This document shows, one piece after another, positions 7,653 through 13,712 of a stretch of DNA of 38,141 nt. Positions within the stretch are counted from its first letter, which is position 1. Each line of letters opens with the position of its first letter. The stretch comes from Nocardioides islandensis (lineage in GTDB: Bacteria; Actinomycetota; Actinomycetes; Propionibacteriales; Nocardioidaceae). The notes beneath the pieces were generated by a model. It worked only from the letters and a program-made list of their open reading frames with translations. It was not told where the DNA came from and did not search any database. A program made the translations under genes and the position numbers. Location: contig NZ_JADKPN010000022.1 of assembly GCF_015352455.1 (NCBI RefSeq), positions 1-38,141 on the forward strand, given 5' to 3'.

Positions 7653-7676
7653 CGAGGGACGGACCAAGGACCCTCG
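7653..7676. promoter_or_regulatory. Candidate stress operator (DosR-like palindrome)
   Basis: CGAGGGAC and GACCCTCG are near-perfect inverted halves (7 of 8) separated by 8 bp, in the divergent gap between the membrane protein and universal stress protein genes. GACCTAGGTC, a perfect 10-bp palindrome, lies at 7621-7630. GGGAC/GTCCC-type halves and universal stress targets recall the DosR/DevR regulon, but the match to its consensus is only partial. Confidence 0.35.
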
Positions 7677-7747
7677 CCGTCCGGTACTTCGTCGCTGGGT
7701 ACGACGACGCGAACGGGCCACGCTGGTGGGGAGGGAGGAGCGCGCTC

Positions 7748-8617
7748 ATGAACACCGAGCTCCCGGGCGCGACAGCGCCGCCACACCACGGCAGCATCGT
7801 GGTCGGCGTCCACGAGACGGTCTTCTCCGGGCAGGCGCTCCGGTGGGCCGCCGAGCAGGCACAGGTCGAGGGTCGGCCGGTGCTGCTGGCCCACGCGGCG
7901 GAGGGCAGCCTCGTGTCGAGGTACGCCGGCGCCATGGCCGCCGGCGAGACCGTCCTCCTGCGTGCCGCCGAGGTCGTCCGCCGGGCGGCGCCCGACCTCG
8001 ACGTCCGTCGCCTGTTGCGTCCCTCGCCGGCCACCACGCTGCTCACCGAGCTGTCCACGGACGCCTGGATGGTCGTCCTCGGGTCGCGCGGACGCGGACC
8101 GACGCTGAGCCACCTGCTGGGCTCGGTGGGTCAGGGCGTCGTGCGGCGCGCGGCGTGCCCGGTCGTGGTCCACCGCCCGGGGAACCCCGGCCTGGTGCGC
8201 GACGGCGTGGTCGCGGCGGTCCGTGCCACAGGGGACGCCGAGCCGGTGCTCGAGGTCGCGTTCCGCCTGGCCAGCCAGCGGGGCCTGCCGCTGCGCGTGC
8301 TGCACGTCGTGTGGGACCCGGGCTCGGCGATGGTGGGCGCGTCCGTCGGCGACCTGACCCAGGAGCAGGCGAGCGACGAGCTGGCCGTCGGTGAGGCGCT
8401 GGCCGGGTTCGGCGAGCGGTACCCGGACGTGCACACCACCGTCGCCGTGACGCCCGGCCTGCCTGAACGCGACATCGCCTTGGCCGCGCACCGCGCTGAC
8501 CTCCTGGTCGTGGGCACCAGCAGGCTCGAGGCGTGGTCGCGGCTGCTCGTCGGCTCGGTGGCCGTGTCCGCACTCGAACGGGCGACCTGCCCGGTCGTCG
8601 TCGTGCCGGTCGGGTGA
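7748..8617 (+). CDS. Tandem-domain universal stress protein
   Basis: 289 residues made of two UspA domains, roughly 15-145 and 150-289. Both end in the ATP-binding type motif: GSRGRGPTLSHLLGSVGQ...ACPVVV in the first, and GTSRLEAWSRLLVGSVAVSALERATCPVVVV in the second. Such double UspA proteins are typical of actinobacteria and often respond to hypoxia or stationary phase. The ATG is preceded by GGGAGGAG with 7 nt spacing, a strong ribosome binding site. Convergent with fgd, 36 bp away. The context of palindromes upstream and hsp20 a few genes on fits a stress role; the ligand is unknown. Confidence 0.9.
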   Translation: MNTELPGATAPPHHGSIVVGVHETVFSGQALRWAAEQAQVEGRPVLLAHAAEGSLVSRYAGAMAAGETVLLRAAEVVRRAAPDLDVRRLLRPSPATTLLTELSTDAWMVVLGSRGRGPTLSHLLGSVGQGVVRRAACPVVVHRPGNPGLVRDGVVAAVRATGDAEPVLEVAFRLASQRGLPLRVLHVVWDPGSAMVGASVGDLTQEQASDELAVGEALAGFGERYPDVHTTVAVTPGLPERDIALAAHRADLLVVGTSRLEAWSRLLVGSVAVSALERATCPVVVVPVG

Positions 8618-8653
8618 GCACGATGGTGACCGGCGCCTGAGCCGTGGCGGCCG

Positions 8654-9655
8654 CTAGAGGGTTCGCAGGAGTGGCAGCACGTCCCGGCCGAACGTGGTGA
8701 GGAAGCCGTGCTGGTCGGTGCCGGGAGCGTGCACGACGAGGTGGTCGAACCCGGCGTCGACGTACGGCTGGACCGCCTGCACGACCTCGTCGGGCGTGGT
8801 GGCCACGATCCAGCGCCTCGCGACCTCCTCGATGGGCAGCTTGTCGGCGGCGTACGCCATCTCCAGCGGGTCGTCGAGGCGGTGCTTGTCCTCGGCGGGC
8901 AGGGAGAGGGGCGCCCAGAAGCGGGTGTTCTCCAGCGCCTCCTCGCGGGTGGCGGCGTACGAGAGCTTAACCTCGATCATCCGGCTGATCGCGTCGACCG
9001 GTCGCTGGCCGGCGCTCAGTCCGTCGATGGCCGCGGGCAGCAGCTTCTCGGTGTACAGGTCCATGCCCTTGCCGCTGGTGCAGATGAGGCCGTCGCCGAC
9101 CCGGCCGGCGTACTTGGCCATGGTCGGGCCGCCGGCGGCGACGTACACCGGGACGCCGCCCTCGGGGCGGTCGTAGATCGTGGCGTCCTCGACGCGGTAG
9201 TAGTCGCCCTCGAAGGTGACGCGCTCGTCCTTCCAGAGGGCGCGCATCAGGCGGACGGCCTCGCGCAGGCGGGCGAAGCGCTCCTTGAAGTCCGGCCAGT
9301 CGCGCAGCCCGACGGCCACCTCGTTGAGGGCCTCGCCGGTGCCAACGCCGAGGACGATGCGTCCGGGGTACAGGAGGCCGAGGGTGCCGAACGTCTGCGC
9401 CAGCACGGCCGGGTTGTACCGGAACGACGGCGTCAGGACGCTGGTGCCCAGCACCACCCGCTCGGTGCGCTCACCGATCGCGGTGATGACCGGGACGGAC
9501 GCCGGACCGTGCCCGCCGATGTGGCGCCACGGCTGCAGGTGGTCGCTGACCATGACGCTGTCGAGGCCGACCTGCTCGGCCTGCACGCCGAAGTCGACCA
9601 GGTCGCGCGGGCCGAACTGCTCGGCGGAGGCCTTGTAGCCGATCTGCAGGGTCAT
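8654..9655 (-). CDS. fgd: F420-dependent glucose-6-phosphate dehydrogenase
   Basis: Oxidises glucose-6-phosphate to 6-phosphogluconolactone with coenzyme F420, supplying reduced F420. 333 residues, matching mycobacterial Fgd1 throughout: GYKASAEQFGPRDLV, SDHLQPWRHIGGH (Asp38, His39, Trp43, the active-site triad region), TSVLTPSFRYNPA, LGVGTGEALNE, GGPTMAKYAGRVGDG, ICTSGKG and RFWAPLSLPAEDKH. This is the LLM class of TIM-barrel flavin-like enzymes. The ATG overlaps the fbiC stop (ATGA), so the two are translationally coupled, which ties F420 synthesis to its main reducing enzyme. A generic LLM-class oxidoreductase is possible, but the similarity to Fgd1 is strong. Confidence 0.9.
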   Translation of the reverse strand: MTLQIGYKASAEQFGPRDLVDFGVQAEQVGLDSVMVSDHLQPWRHIGGHGPASVPVITAIGERTERVVLGTSVLTPSFRYNPAVLAQTFGTLGLLYPGRIVLGVGTGEALNEVAVGLRDWPDFKERFARLREAVRLMRALWKDERVTFEGDYYRVEDATIYDRPEGGVPVYVAAGGPTMAKYAGRVGDGLICTSGKGMDLYTEKLLPAAIDGLSAGQRPVDAISRMIEVKLSYAATREEALENTRFWAPLSLPAEDKHRLDDPLEMAYAADKLPIEEVARRWIVATTPDEVVQAVQPYVDAGFDHLVVHAPGTDQHGFLTTFGRDVLPLLRTL

Positions 9656-12078
9656 CCGACCTCCTGCCGGCGGGTGGGCTGGGGCTGGTCGGTGACCGTG
9701 CCGTAGAGCGTGGTCCGTTGTCGCGCCACCCGTCCCGCGGAGACCGCGAGCTCGCGCAGCTCCTCGGGGGTGGCGAGCTGGCCGTGCGCGGCGCCGGCGG
9801 CGCGGGAGATGTTCTCGTCCATCAGCGTGCCGCCGAGGTCGTTGACGCCGGCCGCCAGCAGCTGGCGGGCGCCGTCCTGACCGAGCTTCACCCAGGAGGC
9901 CTGGATGTTGTCGACGTACCCGGCGTAGGCGATGCGGGCGACCGCGTGCATGAGCACGGACTCGCGCCAGGTCGGTCCGCGGCGGGCGCCGCGCTTGAGG
10001 TACACCGGGGCGGCCATGTGCACGAACGGCAGCGGCACGAACTCGGTGAACCCGCCCGTCTCCTGCTGCAGGGCGCGGGTGCGGACCAGGTGCCGTGCCC
10101 AGTGCACCGGGCGCTCCACCGAGCCGAACATGATCGTGATGTTGGAGCGCAGCCCGACCTGGTGAGCGGTCCGGTGCGCCTCGAGCCACTCCTCGGTGTC
10201 CACCTTGTCGGGGCACAGGATCGCGCGGATGTCGTCGTCGAGGATCTCCGCGGCGGTCCCGGGCAGCGACCCGAGACCGGCGTCCTTGAGCCGGGTGAGG
10301 TACGCCGACAGCGGCTCGCCCAGCCGCTTGGCGCCCTCGGTGACCTCCAGGGCGGTGAAGCCGTGCACGTGGATGCCCGGCACCGCGTCCTTCACCGCCC
10401 GGACCACGTCGACGTAGAAGTCGCCGTCGAAGGACGGGTGGATGCCGCCCTGGAGGCACACCTCCGTCGCGCCGCGCTCCGCCGCCTCCGCGGCACGGGC
10501 GGCGATGTCGTCGAGCGTCAGCAGGTACGGCGCGCCGCGCAGGTTCAGCGACAGCGGTCCCTTGGAGAACCCGCAGAACGTGCACCGGAAGGTGCACACG
10601 TTGGTGTAGTTGATGTTGCGGTTCACGACGTACGTCGCGACGTCGCCCACCGCGGTACGTCGCAGCTCGTCGGCGACCGCGGCGACCGCGGCGACCTCCG
10701 GTCCGCGGGCGGAGAAGAGGGTGACGATCTCGGCCTCGCCGACCTCCTGCCCGCCCTCGACCCCGCTCAGTACCTCGGCGACGGGCCCACCCACGCGATT
10801 CGTCAGCGATCCTCCGGGTGCTCGCAGCGCGGCGACCTCTGACGAATCGGTGTGGATCAGCTGGGGCGGGTGGGTGTCGGCGCCGGAGTACCAGGCGGTG
10901 GACCGGCGGCCGATCTGGATCACCTCGGCGCCGGTCCCGACATTGGCCGCGGCCTGGTGCCGCTCCGGCCAGACCGCACCGGGGTCGTCGCGGCCGAGGG
11001 ACTCGGCGTCCGAGCGGTCCAGGACCGGGAAGCGGGTGGCCGGGTCGAGCCAGCGCTCGGGCTCCGCGGCGTAGGACGGGTAGATGGTGAGCCGGGGGGC
11101 CAGCACCAGCCCGCGTGACTCGGTCGCCTCGCGCAGCGTCGCGATCGCCGGCCACGGCCGCTCCGGGTTCACGTGGTCCGGGGTCACCGGCGAGACGCCG
11201 CCCCAGTCGTCGATGCCCGCGTCGAGCAGGTCGCCCAGCTGTGCCGGGTCCGAGAGGTTCGGCGGCGCCTGGACGTGCACGTCGGCCGGCAGGACCAGCC
11301 GGGCCAGCGCGACCGCCCGGACGTGGTCCTCGTGGGGACACGGTGGCTCGTGGCGCATCGTCGTGCCGGGCTTGGGCAGGAAGTTCTGCACGATCACCTC
11401 CTGCACGTGGCCGTGCCGGGCGTGCGCGGCGGCGATGGCCTGCAGGGCGGCCAGCCGGTCGGTCTCGGACTCGCCGATCCCGACCAGGATCCCGGTGGTG
11501 AACGGGATGGCCAGCTCGCCGGCCCACTCCAGGGTGGCGAGGCGGCGCTCGGGGGTCTTGTCCGGGGCGCCGCGGTGCGCGGCGAGGTCCGGCCGCAGGG
11601 ACTCGACCATCATCCCCTGCGACGGGGCGACGGCCCGGAGGGCTGCCAGCTCGTCGCGCGAGATCGCCCCGGCGTTCGCGTGCGGGAGCAGGCCCGTCTC
11701 CGCCAGCACCCGGCCGGCGACGTCCACGAGGTACTCGACCGTGGAGGCGTACCCGTGCGTCGAGAGCCAGTCCCGCGCCTCGGCGTACCGGTCCTCCGGC
11801 GCCTCACCGAGCGTGAACAGTGCCTCGTGGCAGCCGGCCTCGGCGCCCTGGCTCGCGATGGCCAGCACCTCGTCCGGGGTGAGGTACGGCGACGGGATGT
11901 GGTGCGGCGCGGTCGCGAAGGTGCAGTAGCCGCAGCGGTCGCGGCACAGGCGCGTCAGCGGGATGAAGACCTTGGGGGAGTACGTGACCCGGGTGCGTGT
12001 GGTCCGGTCCCGGACCTCACGTGCGCGGGCGGTCAGCTCGCCGGTCGACAGGTCGCCCAGCTGGGAGGGGAGCGTCAC
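9652..12078 (-). CDS. fbiC: FO synthase FbiC (CofG-CofH fusion)
   Basis: A radical-SAM enzyme making the deazaflavin chromophore FO of coenzyme F420 from tyrosine and the riboflavin precursor. 808 residues. The N-terminal CofG half carries CRDRCGYC (Cys 45, 49, 52) and the C-terminal CofH half CTFRCTFC (Cys 495, 499, 502), both the CX3CX2C cluster-binding motif. GTG at 12078 is the start because homology begins at LPSQLGDLSTGELTARA. GGGGAG is only 2 nt upstream, while a TACGGT hexamer lies 8 nt upstream, so a leaderless transcript is possible. Residues about 410-428 in the linker between the halves are encoded by a 54-bp palindromic repeat in frame. The luxR stop is 25 bp upstream and fgd follows with ATGA overlap. 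Confidence 0.95.
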   Translation of the reverse strand: MTLPSQLGDLSTGELTARAREVRDRTTRTRVTYSPKVFIPLTRLCRDRCGYCTFATAPHHIPSPYLTPDEVLAIASQGAEAGCHEALFTLGEAPEDRYAEARDWLSTHGYASTVEYLVDVAGRVLAETGLLPHANAGAISRDELAALRAVAPSQGMMVESLRPDLAAHRGAPDKTPERRLATLEWAGELAIPFTTGILVGIGESETDRLAALQAIAAAHARHGHVQEVIVQNFLPKPGTTMRHEPPCPHEDHVRAVALARLVLPADVHVQAPPNLSDPAQLGDLLDAGIDDWGGVSPVTPDHVNPERPWPAIATLREATESRGLVLAPRLTIYPSYAAEPERWLDPATRFPVLDRSDAESLGRDDPGAVWPERHQAAANVGTGAEVIQIGRRSTAWYSGADTHPPQLIHTDSSEVAALRAPGGSLTNRVGGPVAEVLSGVEGGQEVGEAEIVTLFSARGPEVAAVAAVADELRRTAVGDVATYVVNRNINYTNVCTFRCTFCGFSKGPLSLNLRGAPYLLTLDDIAARAAEAAERGATEVCLQGGIHPSFDGDFYVDVVRAVKDAVPGIHVHGFTALEVTEGAKRLGEPLSAYLTRLKDAGLGSLPGTAAEILDDDIRAILCPDKVDTEEWLEAHRTAHQVGLRSNITIMFGSVERPVHWARHLVRTRALQQETGGFTEFVPLPFVHMAAPVYLKRGARRGPTWRESVLMHAVARIAYAGYVDNIQASWVKLGQDGARQLLAAGVNDLGGTLMDENISRAAGAAHGQLATPEELRELAVSAGRVARQRTTLYGTVTDQPQPTRRQEVG
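10796..10849. repeat. 54-bp palindromic repeat inside fbiC (copy 1)
   Basis: Perfect 11-bp terminal inverted repeats (CGATTCGTCAG at 10796-10806, CTGACGAATCG at 10839-10849) enclose 32 bp. The same 54-bp element, inverted and with identical ends, is at 28299-28352 (about 44 of 54 positions equal). Here it is read as 18 codons in the flexible linker joining the CofG and CofH domains of FbiC. Confidence 0.92.
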
Positions 12079-12086
12079 GACTCCCC

Positions 12087-12092
12087 ACCGTA
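12087..12092 (-). promoter_or_regulatory. Candidate -10 box for a leaderless fbiC transcript
   Basis: TACGGT on the minus strand ends 8 nt before the fbiC GTG. It fits the TANNNT hexamer seen at the same distance ahead of several other genes here. It lies in the 25-bp gap after luxR, so fbiC-fgd could be transcribed separately as well as by read-through. Confidence 0.4.
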
Positions 12093-12103
12093 CTGGCGCG
12101 GTC

Positions 12104-12691
12104 TCAACCCGCCTTCGGCGGGAAGCCGTGCCCCAGGCACCAGGCCACGGCCTGGGCACGTGACGACACGCCGATCTTCCGGTAGGCGCTGCGGATGTAG
12201 GTCTTCACCGAGTTGATGCTGAGGTACAGCTCCTGGGCGACCTCCTGGTTGCCGAGCCCCTGCACCACCAGCTGGAGCACGTCGGTCTCGCGGGGGCTGA
12301 GCCCGACCGAGTCGGCGGACGTGGTGGCCTCGTCGAGGCGCCCGGCGAGGGCGTCACGCACGGCGCAGCGGAGCTCGTCGGTGCTGGCGCTGAGAGGTAC
12401 GGCGCCCTCGACGCCGCGCTCCCGGGCCAAGGCCACGAGGTCGGGCCGGAAAGGCCGGCTCAGGGCGACGACGGTCGTGCGCGGGTGGGTGAGCCACTCG
12501 TCGAGCTCGCCGGTGTCGCCGTCGAGCAGCCCGATCACGTCGTACAGCAGCAGGTCGGGGGCCACGGTGCTGGACCGGGGGAGCACGGCCAGGCCCGGCT
12601 GACCGGTGAGCATCGAGTGGAGGGCCGTCGCGACGAGGTCGTGCGGAGTGACGACGGCGACCGTGGAGATCGTCAGGGCGCCAGGCGACAT
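12104..12691 (-). CDS. LuxR-family regulator with receiver-like N-terminus
   Basis: 195 residues. The C-terminal ~65 residues are a LuxR/GerE helix-turn-helix: LSPRETDVLQLVVQGLGNQEVAQELYLSINSVKTYIRSAYRKIGV. The N-terminal ~120 residues have a response-regulator-like alpha/beta pattern (VAVVTPHDLVATALHSML, LLLYDVIGL, TTVVALSRPF, GVEGAVPLSAS). Asp51 sits near the phospho-acceptor place, but the acidic pocket is incomplete, so it may act without a kinase. No histidine kinase is nearby. It lies between hsp20 and fbiC-fgd on the same strand, 25 bp before fbiC, and could control F420 genes or stress genes. GGGAG lies 7 nt before the ATG inside a hairpin. Confidence 0.88.
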   Translation of the reverse strand: MSPGALTISTVAVVTPHDLVATALHSMLTGQPGLAVLPRSSTVAPDLLLYDVIGLLDGDTGELDEWLTHPRTTVVALSRPFRPDLVALARERGVEGAVPLSASTDELRCAVRDALAGRLDEATTSADSVGLSPRETDVLQLVVQGLGNQEVAQELYLSINSVKTYIRSAYRKIGVSSRAQAVAWCLGHGFPPKAG

Positions 12692-12705
12692 GGGAGCTCT
12701 CCCAT
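12690..12705 (-). promoter_or_regulatory. Hairpin covering the luxR ribosome binding site
   Basis: On the minus strand ATGGGAG (12705-12699) can pair with CTCCCAT (12696-12690), placing both the GGGAG Shine-Dalgarno sequence and the first two bases of the start codon in a stem. An out-of-frame ATG opens the left arm. This could limit translation of the regulator unless the stem is melted. Confidence 0.4.
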
Positions 12706-12729
12706 CGAGAGGTGGGGCCGCCGCCGCCG

Positions 12730-12743
12730 CCCCGCACGCGGGG
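12730..12743 (-). terminator. Short GC hairpin after hsp20
   Basis: CCCCG-CACG-CGGGG lies 29 bp past the hsp20 stop. The stem is short and without a T-tract, so it is at most a weak terminator between hsp20 and luxR. Confidence 0.3.
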
Positions 12744-12771
12744 GGAGCGCGCGGGTCGGTCGGCGAGAGGA

Positions 12772-13200
12772 CTAGCTCGTGGCGGCTTCGACCGAGCGGG
12801 TGCCGCCGGTGTGCTGCACCTCGATGCGGCGCGGCTTCGCACGCTCGGCGACGGGCAGACGAAGCGTCAGCACGCCATCGGTGTAGTCGGCGGTGAGGTG
12901 GTCGACGTCCAGCGAGTCGCCGAGGAACAGCTGCCGGCTGAACAGTCCGTGGCTGACCTCCGCGGCGATCCGCTCGGCCTGCGGGTCGGGCCGGGTGCGC
13001 TCGGCGTGGACCGTCAGCACGTTGCGCTCGACGGTCAGGTCGATCGACCCGGGGTCGATGCCCGGCACGTCGAGCCGCACCACGAACGTGTCGCCGTCGC
13101 GATAGGCGTCCATCGGCATCATCGCCGGCTGGGCCGGAGTGCCGAAGACGGCTTGGGCCAGCCGGTCGAGGTCACGGAACGGGTCGGTGCGCATCAACAT
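12772..13200 (-). CDS. Hsp20 small heat-shock protein
   Basis: An ATP-independent holdase chaperone that binds unfolding proteins. 142 residues with an alpha-crystallin domain at about 30-128: MDAYRDGDTFVVRLDVPGIDPGSIDLTVERNVLTVHAERT, then FSRQLFLGDSLDVDHLTADYTDGVLTLRLPVAE; the GVLTLRLP segment matches the conserved GxLxLxxP signature. The start at ATG 13200 has AGGAG 6 nt upstream; earlier in-frame ATGs lack this. A near-consensus sigma-A promoter lies about 60 nt upstream, and the divergent neighbour is an HspR-like repressor, so heat-shock control by that protein is likely. Confidence 0.93.
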   Translation of the reverse strand: MLMRTDPFRDLDRLAQAVFGTPAQPAMMPMDAYRDGDTFVVRLDVPGIDPGSIDLTVERNVLTVHAERTRPDPQAERIAAEVSHGLFSRQLFLGDSLDVDHLTADYTDGVLTLRLPVAERAKPRRIEVQHTGGTRSVEAATS

Positions 13201-13264
13201 GTTCAGCTCCTTCCGGGAGGATTTCCTGGTCATCGATCGGAGATAATCTCAGTCGATGGATTGA

Positions 13265-13293
13265 TATTTAGCCAGATCTGCGAGAGATTTCAA
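13265..13293 (-). promoter_or_regulatory. hsp20 promoter with spacer palindrome
   Basis: On the minus strand TTGAAA (13293-13288), a 17-nt spacer and TAAATA (13270-13265) give an almost consensus housekeeping promoter, striking in such GC-rich DNA. The spacer contains CAGATCTG (13273-13280), a perfect palindrome, where a MerR-type protein could sit. A second near-palindrome, GAGATAATCTC, lies at 13240-13250 near the expected transcription start. The -35 box abuts the start of the divergent regulator gene, so binding here could control both. Confidence 0.72.
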
Positions 13294-13295
13294 GA

Positions 13296-13712
13296 GTGGT
13301 GGACAAGAAGTCCCAGGACGGTCCCGGCGAGCACGCCCAGCCCCGGCGGCGCCGCGCCGGTGGCGGCTCCCGCTCGGGGGCCGTCACCGGCGACCAGGCC
13401 GTCTACGGGATGGCCGTGGCCAGCGAGCTGACCGGTGTGAACCCCCCGATGCTGCGGGCCTACGAGGCCAAGGGCCTGATCACGCCGCACCGCACCGCCG
13501 GGGGCACGCGGCGCTACAGCGCCGACGACATCGCGGACGTGAACCGGATCTCTGACCTGCTCGACGAGGGCCTCAACCTGGCCGGGGTCGAGGCGGTGCT
13601 CGACCTCGAGGAGCAGAACCGCGCGCTGCGGGCCGAGAACGACCGGCTCCGGAAGGGGCCGCAGACACGCGACCAGGACGGGGACTCGGACGGGGACTCG
13701 GACGGGGACTAG
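13296..13712 (+). CDS. HspR-like MerR-family regulator
   Basis: A transcription regulator, 138 residues. Residues about 45-115 form a MerR-type winged helix: YGMAVASELTGVNPPMLRAYEAKGLITPHRTAGGTRRYSADDIADVNRISDLL. GLNLAGVEAVLDLEEQNRALRAENDRL follows, a coiled-coil dimer segment. The wording AYEAKGLI...RTAGGTRRYS...GLNLAGV is that of HspR, repressor of dnaK/clpB/hsp20-type genes. A classical HAIR inverted repeat is not obvious in the promoter. The N-terminus is a basic, disordered tail and the C-terminus ends in DGDSDGDSDGD from a 12-bp tandem repeat. Start GTG 13296 or 13299. Its TAG shares the CTAG tetranucleotide with the convergent gene's stop. Confidence 0.85.
   Translation: MVDKKSQDGPGEHAQPRRRRAGGGSRSGAVTGDQAVYGMAVASELTGVNPPMLRAYEAKGLITPHRTAGGTRRYSADDIADVNRISDLLDEGLNLAGVEAVLDLEEQNRALRAENDRLRKGPQTRDQDGDSDGDSDGD
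13677..13712 (+). repeat. 12-bp tandem repeat at the 3' end of the HspR-like gene
   Basis: Three units of GACGGGGACTCG, the last ending in the stop codon, encode an acidic DGDS tail. The unit changes from TCG to TAG only in the last copy, so repeat gain or loss alters tail length. Confidence 0.8.

Noticed and set aside
7082..8491. A 469-codon frame opposite the universal stress protein gene, joined to the small membrane protein
   Set aside because: The part opposite the stress protein is low-complexity mirror sequence; the membrane protein has its own start at 7561.
8654..11527. A 957-codon frame that seems to fuse an Arg/Pro-rich protein to Fgd
   Set aside because: The first ~620 codons are a shadow of fbiC in another frame; the real fgd start overlaps the fbiC stop.
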